A DNA stretch of 64,000 nucleotides from Choanephora cucurbitarum (lineage: Eukaryota > Mucoromycota > Mucoromycetes > Mucorales > Choanephoraceae), in the NCBI GenBank assembly GCA_025331435.1, contig JAIWNI010000032.1:186001-250000 (forward strand), given 5' to 3'. A program made the position numbers and the translations under genes. Under the pieces are notes generated by a model. That model worked only from the letters and a program-made list of their open reading frames with translations, was not told where the DNA came from and searched no databases. This document shows, piece by piece, positions 22,107 to 34,784 of this stretch (positions are counted from its first letter, which is position 1; the number at the start of each line of letters is the position of its first letter).

Positions 22107-23004
22107 ATGCCTCACAAAAGAGCTAAGGCCAGTGTACGTAAAGCAAGAAGAGCCGAGTAAGTAAGCAAAAGAATCGCTTGAGATCGCTTAACATTGAATC
22201 GTTATGTAAAGAATGGATCTTCCTGTAGCAAAAGGTGATGGTGGTGTAACTAGCCAAGAAGCACCAAAGGGATTCACTCGTCTCTTGAAATTTAAGGAGA
22301 TGGCTTTGAAAAGACAACAAGAAAAAAGAGAAGCCAAATCAAACAAGACAGCAGAAAACGTAAAGACTTTCAGTACTTGTGGTTGAAAATGTTATTGAAC
22401 TTGTGCTTCCTTCTATATAGAAAAAATTAGAACTTCAACCAGGCGAGCGATTAAAGGATTTTGTTCAAAGAGTAGAACATGAATACCACAACGATGTATT
22501 GTCAGCACAGAAAGCATCGAAGCCAGTCAGCGGCCGAAAGAAGCGTAACCAAGAAGTTCGAAAACAAAAGAAGACAGCCAAACTTCAAAAAGAATTAGAA
22601 ATATACGGTGGTAGAGATTTCGACGATCTAAAGGACAATGTTAAATTTGGTGAGGTAGCTGATGCACCACCTATCTTCAACAAGATACCCAAAGCACGCG
22701 GCAAGGGCAAGCAGGTAAAGGATGAAAAAGCAGTAACTCAGAATCAAGATTTACTGATCTAAATCCAAACAACAAATAGACTTTAGAAGAAAAGAACCGA
22801 CAAGCTGTAGCAGCACCTAAGAAAGACACAGGATACGAATCAGAAGAAGACGAAAATATGAAAGCATTGAAGGCATCACATAAACGAAAGATTCAAAATA
22901 TGAGTGCTGCTGCTCGTATTCAATTAAACAATGAAAGAGAGATGGTCATTGAAGCCTATCGTGCCAAAAAGGCTAAGCGAATGGCAGATTCAGGACTTGC
23001 TTAA
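22107..23004 (+). CDS. CCDC137-like basic nucleolar protein
   Basis: Four exons (22107..22156, 22212..22359, 22421..22714, 22780..23004), 238 residues. Very basic N-terminus (MPHKRAKASVRKARR), a coiled coil rich in Lys/Glu, the block FDDLKDNVKFGEVADAPP and a helical Arg/Lys-rich tail ending RAKKAKRMADSGLA. The VKFGEV..PP motif recalls CCDC137, a nucleolar protein. The match is by motif memory only, so treat the name as provisional; a ribosome-biogenesis role is inferred from composition. It starts 97 bp after the MED27 stop on the same strand. Confidence 0.5.
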
Positions 23005-23350
23005 TAAAACACTTTGTATTGGTTATGCTTGAATATCTCAAAGACACTTTAGATAGTAATATACTCTTAAAAGAAGACAGACGTTGACAACATAATTCAA
23101 CAGACAGTACAAAACGAAGAATTTCACTAAGCAAAAGAAGTCCTCAACTAGGCTTCTTCTTTGTCTTATGTAGAGGAAGAGAAGTAGATAACATGAATGC
23201 GGTGTAACAATCCAAAGGTTTAACTACTAATTTACATAAAGAATAGACTACATATATTTTCTCTCTTTCTTTCTTTCTTTTTTTTTATTTGGTGCTGTTG
23301 TCGTTATGCGAAATGTAATGTGTATATAAGAGGGTGTCTGTAAGGGTGTT
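23005..23350. other. Convergent spacer
   Basis: 346 bp between the stops of the CCDC137-like gene and MMS2; pyrimidine-rich near 23260..23285. No gene seen. Confidence 0.5.
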
Positions 23351-24069
23351 CTAGAAAGTGGTACCTTCAGCAGGTTGGGGTAACTTACGACCAACAGTGC
23401 CCATTTCCCTACAATAAAATGAAATAAGACAACTCATCTTTCATACTCTATCCTTTTCTTCTATTTACCTTCTCAGCTCAGTCAAAACAGTCTCAAGTGT
23501 ATAATGGCTCTTCCAACCAGCAAGACAAGGCAAGCGATTAGCTTCAACCTAGCAACACTCGTTTGTTCAATAAAGCTTTCTTTCTTTTTTTTTTTTCTTA
23601 AAATGAGTTTACCTTGCCGTTTTGAGCATTCACACTAGGCAAATTGATCCTCGAAACGAATTGAAGTTCAGGAGGCTGATTGGGATAGTTATCACCACAG
23701 TAAATGTTCAAACTATAAATTCTGTTTTCATGAACGGACTGACAGAAAAAAAAAAGTCAGACAAGCAAGAATACATAACAGGCTTTTTTTTTCTTTTACG
23801 TGAGGAGCACCGAGAATAGTAGCATGCCAGTTGTGCATTAAGAGATCATCATCAGCTAAACCATAACTACAAGCGCCATCACCAAGGCCCTTTTCACCCT
23901 TTTCCAATTCTTCTAATAAACGAAAGTTACGAGGAACTAGATAGAAATAAATAAGTACGCGTTCTGTTTAAATGATAGTCTAAGGCTTTAAAGAATAAAG
24001 CCAGTTCAAAACTTTTGGTCCTCTTAACTCTTTGTTGCCTTCTGCCTCTTATTATTTACCTTTAGCCAT
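23351..24069 (-). CDS. MMS2: Ubiquitin E2 variant Mms2/UBE2V
   Basis: Five exons (24060..24069, 23800..23936, 23613..23738, 23469..23548, 23351..23408), 136 residues, close to the roughly 140 of UEV proteins. The first coding exon is only 10 nt (ATGGCTAAAG). Family motifs: [43 protein letters not shown], and the end KLPQP.EGTTF. There is no HPN motif, so it is a catalytically inactive E2 variant; a Cys occurs in LPCLAGW but outside the E2 context. Mms2 partners Ubc13 to build K63-linked ubiquitin chains in post-replication repair. Intron 1 holds an ACGCGT box near 23959. Confidence 0.95.
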
Positions 24070-24782
24070 TTTGTGTAGATATGAATACAAAAAAAAATAA
24101 AAAAGAGAAAAGAAAAAAGGAATAGGAGAGGAGAAAAGATAATAGATTTCCAATCGCTTTTCGTCCACTCGGTATTTGGTGCTCCGAAGTCGAGGTTACC
24201 AAGAGCATGACTTACAAGATACTATCTATCAATAAACAAAGCAAAACAAAAATTCCAAGTTGGGATGTATTTCTTACAGCATTGAAGGTTGATCGAGAAA
24301 GTAAGAGAGGAAATTTATATACTACTCAAAGTTTTTATGCAATGTATGCTCTACTTATCACTCAATTGACCTTCAGGATCTCGGGACAGAAGCTAGTTTA
24401 ACTTAAAACCAGTAACAAAAAGCATATTCTCTTCGAAAAAAAAAAAAGAGCCTTGCTTAAAACTAGTTCTAGAACAAAGCGCTCGTTGTGTAGCGCCATT
24501 ACGAAAAATAGGATATTACTGTTTCAGCAACAAATTTATCAACTAGTAATGTTTGAAATTGATGAATATTCAAGAAAATAAAAATACAGAGAGCGATTGA
24601 ACCTAAACCTAGAGCCAGAATTGCTTACAAATTAGGTCCTACAAATCAGAAAAGAGCATGTCTAAAGTGACTCATACAAGCCACTCTACAATGTGTAATT
24701 ATTAAAAAAAATGGGGTTCACTTCATTTCCCAATCTTCTTTCCTCCCCCTTTTTTTTCTCCATCAAAAAGAAACCGCTCACT
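24070..24782. other. Divergent spacer between MMS2 and HIS7
   Basis: 713 bp, AT-rich. A 64-codon open frame at 24207..24401 has no recognisable motif and is not called. A T/C-rich leader precedes HIS7. Confidence 0.5.
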
Positions 24783-26500
24783 ATGTCTAAACTCTATATG
24801 CTTGATTATGGCGCTGGTAATGTGCGCAGTATCATCAATGCCGTTAACCATTTAGGATATCAAATCACATTCATTAAGGATCCTTCCGAAATTGCTCTTG
24901 CCGATGTAACTATACGTGATACAACATATAATAACATCAGTTAACCAGGTAACTCGTTATTTAGAAACTCATTTTCCCAGGTGTCGGTGACTTTGGATTT
25001 GCCATGCGCGCCTTGCGTGCCAAGGGCTATGCTGAACCTTTAAAGGCTTACATTGCTTCTGGCAAGCCTTTGATGGCTGTCTGTGTCGGTATGCAAGTTC
25101 TCTTTGAAGGTTCTGATGAAAGCGATGAACCTGGTTTGGGCGTTATTCCAGGCAAGGCAGCTAAATTTAGCAGCACCGACAAGTCTGTACCTCACATGGG
25201 CTGGACTCATACTCAACTTATCAAATCTCAATCCACCAGTGAAAATGAACAAGCAGTCAACTACAACATTGATGAAGAGAAAGTGTACTACTTTGTTCAT
25301 TCTTACGCTGTTCCTTATTCTGAATCCAACAAGGATTGGGTGTTAACTACAACTCAATACGGCAAAGAAGTCTTTGTTTCTTCAGTTCAAAAGGGCAATG
25401 TGTTTGCTACTCAATTCCATCCTGAGAAGAGTGGATTTGCCGGTTTGAATATCATCAAGTCATTCTTGACAGGTACAGGCATTGTGGACGAAAAGACAGT
25501 TATCTATAAGACACCTGTTACCAAGGAAAGTGCTGCACCTACAAAGCGTATCATTGCCTGTTTGGATGTACGTGCTAACGATCAAGGTGATTTGGTTGTC
25601 ACTAAAGGTGATCAATACGATGTACGTGAGGCAGATGGCAGCAATGATGTCCGTAACCTCGGAAAACCTGTTGAATTGGCCAAGCGCTATTTCGAAGAAG
25701 GCGCTGATGAGGTGACATTCTTGAACATCACAAGTTTCCGTAACTGTCCCTTGGGTGACACACCTATGCTTGAAGTCTTGAAGCGTACCTCAGAGACTGT
25801 ATTTGCTCCTTTGACAATTGGTGGCGGTATTCGCGATGTTACTGACCCTGATGGTACTGTTCACCCAGCATTTGAAGTTGCTGGTGAATACTTCCGTTCT
25901 GGTGCTGATAAGGTCTCTATCGGTAGTGACGCTGTCTACTGTGCTGAAGCCTTCATTGCCAGTGGTGGAAAGAAGACTGGCACAACTGCCATTGAGACAA
26001 TTGCCGAAGCTTATGGCTCTCAAGCTGTTGTTATCTCTGTCGACCCTCGTCGTGTGTATGTCAAGGACCCTAAAGATACCACTCATCACACTGTCAAGAA
26101 CTCGCAACCTGGCCCCAATGGCGAAGAATACTGTTGGTACCAATGTACTGTGAAGGGAGGTCGTGAGGGTCGTGACTTGGATGTGATTCAATTGGTCACT
26201 GCCTGTGAGCAATTAGGTGCTGGTGAAATCCTCTTGAACTGCATGGATCGTGATGGCACCAACTCAGGCTTTGAACACGAATTAATTAGCGCTGTGCGTA
26301 ACGTTGTTACTATTCCTGTCATTGCATCAAGCGGTGCTGGCCGCGTGGAACATTTCGTTGATGTCTTTGAGAAGACAGACGTAGAAGCTGCCCTGGCTGC
26401 CGGTATTTTCCACCGTAGAGAAGTTCCCCTTCAGGCTGTCAAGGAGTTTGTCAAGCAAGCTGGTGTTCCTGTTAGACCTATCGATAATACAACTTTGTAA
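24783..26500 (+). CDS. HIS7: Imidazole glycerol phosphate synthase, HisH-HisF fusion
   Basis: Two exons (24783..24905, 24965..26500) with a 59-nt intron, 552 residues, the same as yeast His7. The N-terminal glutaminase half has YMLDYGAGNVRS, LIFPGVGDFG, the nucleophile Cys in AVCVGMQVLFEGS and the His-Glu pair in QFHPEKSG. After a short linker the HisF cyclase barrel begins with RIIACLDVRAND and shows LTIGGGIRDV, KVSIGSDAV and the final ASSGAG. It converts PRFAR and glutamine to imidazole glycerol phosphate (histidine synthesis) and AICAR, in the cytosol. Splicing joins LAD to KLIFPGVG; without it a stop follows within about 15 codons. Confidence 0.97.
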
Positions 26501-26776
26501 ATAATAAACTAATTCCTCAATGTCAATTTATCCCTATTTGAAAGTCAGAAACAAAATGGTGGAAACCATGCAATTCATTATTGTTTAAGAAATAAAGGCG
26601 GAAGGGAGTCACCAGCAGGGCATTTTCCAATTTGAGTCACTAATCAAGTGTGTTGCGCTTGTACAACTTAAAAGTCACTCCACTTTAGATTAAAATCCCC
26701 TTTATTTTATTTTATTTTAAACTCTTTTTGTTCTTTCTTTTCTTTTTCTTAGAGACTTTTTTTTGAGAAAAGAGGG

Positions 26777-29700
26777 ATGTCGAGATTACTAAAAAAGTCG
26801 TCTGGGACTGACCTAAAGCAGAAGAGGTCAGTCTCTTTTGCTGGGAAGAGCATTCAACAAGTCAAGCTAGAACTGACAGCTCAATTAAACGAAAAAGAAA
26901 AGGCTTTAGAGAAAACAGGCATGAGCCCAATCAGTAGAAACGCGCTTATCAAACAAACAGAGGCTATTAAAGCAGAGATCAATGCATTGGATGGCTATCA
27001 AAAAGAAGATGAATTGCCTACAGACGTTCGACTCAAATTAGAAGACTTGGCAAATGAATTCCAAGGTCTAAAAGGAACAAAGGTAAGAAATAGGTCAAGG
27101 AGTAAAATAAAATTATGGTGTTGAATCAAATGAATAGTCTACAGGTTTAGATGATGTATCACCAAGAGGTCCTTCAACAAGTTTTTCTCCTTTACTGCCT
27201 CCTCCACCTACCAATTCATCACCAACGAAACGTACAAAGACTGTAAATGGAAATAAACGAAACCCAGATATTGAATTTGCAACTGAGATTGGACAAAACC
27301 TGCTGAATGAAGTCCGTAAGCTTCATACTGATCTGCAAGAAAAGGAAGAAATCATCAAGCAACTTCAATCCTCTCAGGCAAACGCAGAAAGATTACAAGA
27401 ATCAGTGGAGCGCCAATTAAAGCAGCGGGAGGAAATTGAAGGTGATTTTGAAACCTTATTTACCTTAAAAAGGAAGGAAGGCACTCATCATTTTCTGTGT
27501 TTCAATAGAGAGATTGAAGGAAGAAAATTGGAATTTAGAGGTGGCAAATCAAGAGCTACGGTCTAGCTTATTAGAGTCTAATCAGGCCATTGCAAAGCAC
27601 AATACAGAATTCAGTAAGCTAGCAAAACAACTCAAGAATCAATCAGAACAGATTGAAATCATGAAGGCTCAAGAGGAAAAATCAACATCTGTCATTGAAG
27701 CTATGAAGGCACGTCATGAACAAGAAACCTATCAACTTCGAAAACATGCAGCCAATGCTCAACGTGAAAACACGCAAGCTCAAAAGCAGGTGGAAGCTCT
27801 CCAGACAGAACTCAAGATTCACAAGGCAAAGCTAGCCATTCGAATGACTGTCTCTAGCCGAACAGATGAAACAAAATCAGCTGAAACAACACAGGATGAT
27901 GACCAAGATCAGGATCGCAATCAAGATCAAACAAACACAAAGGGACCTGTCCTTGCTCCCTCTGTATCTCAATCCAGCAGAAGCCAAGCATTGGAAACCG
28001 AGACATTGAAACAATCTTTGGCTCATGCACATAGAATCATTTCAAACCTTAGATCCTCTATACATAAAGAAAAAGTAGAAAAGTTTGAACTCAAGAAGAT
28101 GCTCTCTGACAGTCAAGAAAACATTGAACAGATGCGTAAGGAAATGGCCAGTTGGAACCAAAATAACGCCATGGGCATGGGTGGCGGTCAAGGTCGCTCC
28201 AAGTCAGGTGGTAAGCGCAAGGGTAAATCAGCAAAGAAGAGAAGAGGTGGCGTAGGCAGACAACCTAGAGGCCTTGTTGCCAACGATTCCGATGCAGAGC
28301 TCAAGTCCATCAGTGCTAATGAAGAAACAGAAGAAGAAGAAGAAGATGAACTCAGCAGTGAAACAGGCGATGAAGAAGATAGCATGCATGGCGATGCTCT
28401 TGACCCTGAATTCAGCTTTGTTCCTGCAGGAAACACACTCGGTAGTTTCATGGAGTTCAGCAGTGCACCTTTTGGATCAAACAGTATGAAGCCATTATCC
28501 TCTGAACTTGAATTGAACAGCAAGACAGAGACCGTGGACGTCGGTATCAACACAGAGACTGTCGATCCCACGCCATTAGACCACCCTCTTCTTGTCCAAG
28601 AGCAAATCAGCCAAGCACTCGTCAGGGAGAGACGTGCCATCTTTGAACGCGCTCAACCTATTCTCTCTGCTGAACAAATCCAAGTCATCTTACCCAATAG
28701 ACACCTTGAAGAACACAATGTCCAAGATACCCAAGATACCACTCAATACACCGAAAAGGAAGTGACACATGCCATGATTCCCAAGTCCGATGTCGATAGA
28801 CTTGTCCAGGAAGCTATCGAGACCAAGACAGCCACCATGATTCCCAAGCTGGAAGCTGACGAACGAGTCCACAAAGCAAGACAAGAAACACGTTTTGAGG
28901 TAGAGCAAGAACTGAGTTTGTCGATGATTCCTAAAGCTGAAGCTGAAGTCATGGTGCATGAGGCCATGCAAAAGACACGTGGTGAATTAGAAGTAGCTCA
29001 TCAAGAACAACTGCGCGACATGGTCGTCAAGGCCGATGGTAGAGTGCAGGAAGCTGTGGCCACCACCACTGAACAGCTCAGACAGGCCTTTGATTCTGAA
29101 AAGAAGAAGATAGAGCAAGATATGGTGACCAAGATCAAGGCAGCTGATATGGTGCAGGAGGCAACAGAGAATCTTAGATCAGAATTCGAACAAGAAAAGA
29201 AACAACGCGACGAAGAAGAGCGTGTCAAGTTGAACAAGTTTGCCGAATCTCTCACGAACGACATGATCTCTAAGCAAGATGCTGAAAAGTTAGCACAGAA
29301 GGCAGCTTTGGAAGAAAGAGGCAAGGTGGAGACTGAGATGAACAAGTGGATGGATAAGCAAAAGTCTGAGATCGAGGCCTCTAAGCAAGCTAAGGTAGAA
29401 CAGTTGGAAGTGGCTCATGTGAGTGCTTTGGAAATTCAAAAGTCAGAGATGATGGCCGTTCAAAAAGCTGAATTGGAACGCTTCTCATTGGAAATGAGCA
29501 CCAAGCACAAGACAGAGTTAGAGGAACAAGAAATGAAACTCAAGATGAGTCAAACAGAAGAACTCAATAAGCAACGTCTTGAGATTGAAGCTGTCATGGG
29601 AGGCGCTTTAGAGAAACTCAAGGTGGAGATGGAAGCAACACAACAAGCCGCATTGGAGAAATGCCAATCTGAAAGTGACAGCTTGAGATTGTCTGAACTA

Positions 29701-31672
29701 GAAAGACAAAAGGCTGAACTTGAAGAAGCCAAGGTGAAGGCATTGGACCAACAAAAAGAGGAATTAGAAGCATTGAAGGTCAAGGAAATTCAAGCTCAAC
29801 AAACCCAATGGGAAGCAACCAAGGCAGAATTAGAGGCAGCTGAAGCAGCCCGAATGAACGAGTTGCAATCCTCCAAGAAGACAGAGATCGATGCTTTGTC
29901 TAAGCGTATTGAATCCTATAAGAAGGAGCAAGAAGAGACACTTCGTCGTATGAAGAACATGTTGACAAAGGAGAGTGTGGACGTGTTAGTCAAGCGTGCT
30001 GTTGCTGAAGTTCAAGAGGCTGCCGAAAAGAACCAAGCTGAAGCATTGGCTGGCATGATCTCCAAGGAGTATGCTAAGCGTATGGTAGAAGACGAGGTAG
30101 CCAAGGCCCTTGAAGCTGAACGCAAGGAGGTTGCCGAAAGAGAAGCAGCTGAATCACTTGAGATGATCTCAAAGGCAGAAGCTGAAGCATTAGCCAAGGT
30201 GGCTGCTGCTGATGCCATCGTCAAGGAACGCCAAGCAGCTGCTGCTCGTGAATCTGAACTGGTGACAAAAGAAGAAGTCAAGGTCTTGACTGAAACTGCA
30301 GTCCGTGAAGCTTTAGAGAAAGAACGCGCTGAATCAGCTGCTGTCTTGACAAAGGAAAGAAAGATGTTCAAGGAAAAAGAAGAACAGATGATCACTAAGG
30401 AACAGGCAGAAAAAGATATCAAGCATGCTGTTCAACAAGCCTTAGCTGAATACCAACAGACACATGTTGAAGAAAAGCCCTCTCATGCACTTGCTCATCT
30501 CTCTCTCAAGTCCGAGACACCTAAGCCTTCTCGCAGCAAGACCCAACGTGTCAGTACCACTCCTTCTGAACTGGCTCCTGAGATATCGCTTGAGCGATCG
30601 GTCTCTACTTCTCGTATCAACCTTCCCTCTGTGAACGTGACCCCCGCTCCCTCTGCCTCGACACCTGCTCATTCAAGTCGCCGACTTCGACTTTCTAGTT
30701 CTGTCTCTTCTTTGCGTCTGGGCCACAAGAAAGACGGCGATGCCAAACTCAAGACTGAAGCAAATCCCTCCAACTCATCTTTCGGTAGTCTTCGTATCCT
30801 TGATAAATCCAAATACCAATCTCACCGTCTTCAGTCACGATCGACTGCCAGTCTTCGCGAAGTATCGAATAAGCAACATTCTACCATCTCTGTCTCTACC
30901 ATGTCTTCAGGAGATGACCAGACAGTCAACCAAGTCTATTCAGAAGAAGGTTTCTCTGGTTTCCCCAGTGGTGGTGCTACAGATGCTTATATCATCAGTG
31001 CTATCACACAGACCATGATTGGTGAATGGATGTCAAAGCATACACGACGTTATGTAGGTGGAGGTATCTCTGAGAACAAACACAAGCGATACTTCTGGGT
31101 TCATCCTTATACCAAGATCCTCTATTGGAGTCCTGAGAAGCCAGGTGCTGAAGGAAATCAAGCCAAAACAAAGAGTGGTAAGCTATCGAATTTCATCTAT
31201 CTACAGATGACTAAATAACTTTTTCTTAGCCTATATTGAATCTCTATCGGTGGTACCCAGCCATGATCATACAGGTGCTTCTACCATCAGTCTATTGATC
31301 CATACACCTAAGAGAGACCTAAAGATCACAGCCCCATCCTCTGAAAGACATGATATTTGGTATAAGGTAATCATAAAATTCCAGCTATGATGTGGGATAC
31401 TAAAACAACGCGTATAGTCTCTATCTTATCTACTTGGTCGATCGACAGAACCAGAAGAGACAAGTACAAGGTTGACCAATGATAGCAGTAGTACAATCGA
31501 TAATGCAGGACATCAACAAGGTACTAAACCATCTGATATGAATGTTTCTAATGATGCTGAAGTAACTCAGTACGATTCAGATGAATCTGAAGACTTGGTC
31601 AATATCAGACAGTGTTGCGATGGTAAACATGATCTCTCTACTCTCTCTCGTGGTCACCATCACCATCATTAA
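26777..31672 (+). CDS. NUM1: Num1/ApsA/Mcp5-type cortical anchor with coiled coil and C-terminal PH domain
   Basis: Five exons (26777..27082, 27138..27441, 27509..31177, 31230..31366, 31418..31672), 1,556 residues. A long coiled coil fills most of the protein, broken by an acidic Glu/Asp stretch near residue 480. The C-terminal PH domain (about residues 1365-1470) reads ITQTMIGEWMSKHTRRY ... RYFWVHPYTKILYWS, the Num1 type that binds PI(4,5)P2 at the cell cortex. Num1/ApsA/Mcp5 anchor dynein and mitochondria for nuclear and organelle positioning. Between about residues 620 and 1180 a Met-[Ile/Val]-x-Lys motif recurs eleven times. The protein ends in five histidines. The name is by PH type and architecture. 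Confidence 0.85.
28770..30440 (+). repeat. Eleven-copy M-[IV]-x-K-x-x-[AV] motif repeat in the coiled coil
   Basis: Within the NUM1-like exon the translated motif appears as MIPKSDVD, MIPKLEAD, MIPKAEAE, MVVKADG, MVTKIKAAD, MISKQDAE, then after a pure coiled-coil stretch LTKESVDV, MISKEYAK, MISKAEAE, LVTKEEVK and MITKEQAE. Most are followed by a [LM]-V/A-x-x-A helix. Usual spacing is about 28-40 residues. Confidence 0.7.
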
Positions 31673-32278
31673 TTTTAGCCCTTCTTTACTTTATTTTAAA
31701 ACGTGTATATGTCCCCTCCTCCTTTTTTTAATTCCCTTTTTTTTAAATTAAAATGCTTCATCATTTGTTACAAATTCATATGTAAAATATGTCCCAAAAT
31801 ATTAATTTCATTTTGTCTCAAAATGAATCAATACACTTTAATTGGTAATCAAGAGTGAGTCATGACGTCTTCCCTATGATTTATAATAGTTTAGCTAAAT
31901 ACATGATTGCATAGATACTCGGTCATCATTTTACCCTACTTTACTTAGACACATAGAAAACGCCTCTAATTTTTTTTTTCTACTTCTCCCAAGAAGGGAA
32001 AAAAAATCATTAATTTATCGTTTTTATCCTCAGCTAACCAGTGCATTTGCCTCTCTCTCTTTTTTTCTCTTTTTTTTTTATTCTTATAATCTACACTTTC
32101 TCTCTCTTCTTTATTTGGAGCCTATATACACCAATATTTTATTATAGTAAGCAAAAAAGAAAGAAAGGGTATTTTTTTTTATTGTTTTTTTTAATACCTC
32201 AAAGACAAAAAAACAAAAAAAAAGATGAACAAGCAACTCAATCTCTCCCTTTTCTAAAGATATACACAACCTATAAAT
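31673..32278. other. Spacer between NUM1-like gene and PP2A
   Basis: 606 bp, strongly AT-rich, with TTTAAATTAAAATG-like termination-side sequence near 31740 and long T/CT tracts from 31970 to 32060 that look like the PP2A promoter and leader. TGACGTCT occurs at 31863. No gene seen. Confidence 0.5.
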
Positions 32279-33431
<1,153 letters not shown>

Positions 33432-33591
33432 CAACATTTAAAAAAGAAATAAATTTTATTAAGGCTTATTGTAATCTATAATCTTTTCGGGGCATAAGAA
33501 ATGAGCTTTATGATTAGATAAGCAAAAATACTCTAAATGTTTTTATTTTAAATTTCCTTTTTCTCTTCTTTTCCAACATCTCCTTTTGAAG

Positions 33592-34708
33592 ATGGGTAAG
33601 ATGCACATGAGATCAAGTGAATGACAACTTATTCAATGTATAGCTGATAGTGTGAATGATTTTATTGCTGGTAAAAAAAAAAAAAAATAAAAATTAAAAT
33701 AGATTGATTTAAAATGACACCCCCCTTCTTAAGGTTGGTTAGGTGGTGCAGCAGGAATTATAGTTGGAAGTCCTTTAGATGTCTTGAAAGTAAATAAACC
33801 AACTTGTTTAATACGTCTGTCTCACACTAAACAAACAGGCAAGGCTACAGGCACCTAAAGATCATCCTGTACGGATAGGACCATGGCAAACATTGAAAGA
33901 GATGGTTCAAGTAGAAGGTGTAAGTTCTGATTTCTTATTGTTTCAAATGACTCACTCTATTTAGATACATTCAATGTTTAAAGGTGTGTTATCACCTGTA
34001 GTTGGTTTAGCAGGTCTCAATGCACTCTTGTTTGTATCGTATGGCTCTCTCTTGCGCTACCTTCACCCGCCTGTTCAGGAGACACAACCCACACTCTGGC
34101 AAATCTATCTAGCGGGTGCAGGTGCCGGTGTTGCCTGTTTCTTCTTCTCAACACCTACCGAACTCGTCAAGATTCAGGCACAAATGACAAAACTACCCAA
34201 ATCCACCTTTCAGATCACTCGAGAGATCTATGCGACGCATGGATGGAAAGGTAAGCCTGTTTAAAAGTGAGTTTAGTCCTAGTTTTAAACAATAAGGCCC
34301 ATAGGTTTCTATCAAGGTGGTTTGATTACCATGATCCGTGATGCACCCAGTTACGGTCTGTATTTCTTGGCCTATGAAGGTATGAAACGGACATTGGATG
34401 TGAGCGGGGATGATCATGCATGGAAACTCCTGTTGGCAGGAGGTGTGGCAGGTACAGTGTCGTGGGCATCTATCTATCCTGTCGATGTCATCAAGTCACG
34501 TCTCCAGATGCCATCTCAAGAAAGCTTGTTGGTTCGATTACCCTATCGGTCTATCAAGGATTGTGTGGTGCGGTCCTATCGTTCGGAAGGATCCGGTGTG
34601 TTCTTTAGAGGCTTATGGCCTACTCTCTTAAGAGGATTTCCTGTGAATGCAGTAACGTTTTATGTATATGAAGTTGTCATGAATCTTCTTGAACCAAACA
34701 CCCTATAG
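33592..34708 (+). CDS. Mitochondrial carrier (SLC25) family protein
   Basis: Six exons (33592..33595, 33644..33670, 33734..33789, 33839..33919, 33965..34250, 34305..34708), 285 residues, about the length of a standard carrier. The first coding exon is just ATGG; the frame upstream of exon 2 is closed and no other ATG fits. Three repeats carry the carrier signature P-x-[DE]-x-x-[KR]: SPLDVLKAR, TPTELVKIQ and YPVDVIKSR. Six membrane helices are expected, in the inner mitochondrial membrane. The TELVK variant and general wording recall the carnitine/basic amino acid branch (ORT1, CRC1, SLC25A29/45/48), but the substrate cannot be fixed by eye. It starts 160 bp after the PP2A stop. Confidence 0.88.
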
Positions 34709-34784
34709 AGAATCTTACACCCCTTAATTTACAAAAAACTATATAAATGCATTCTTGTTTGACATACTTCTTTTTCTTCTCTAC

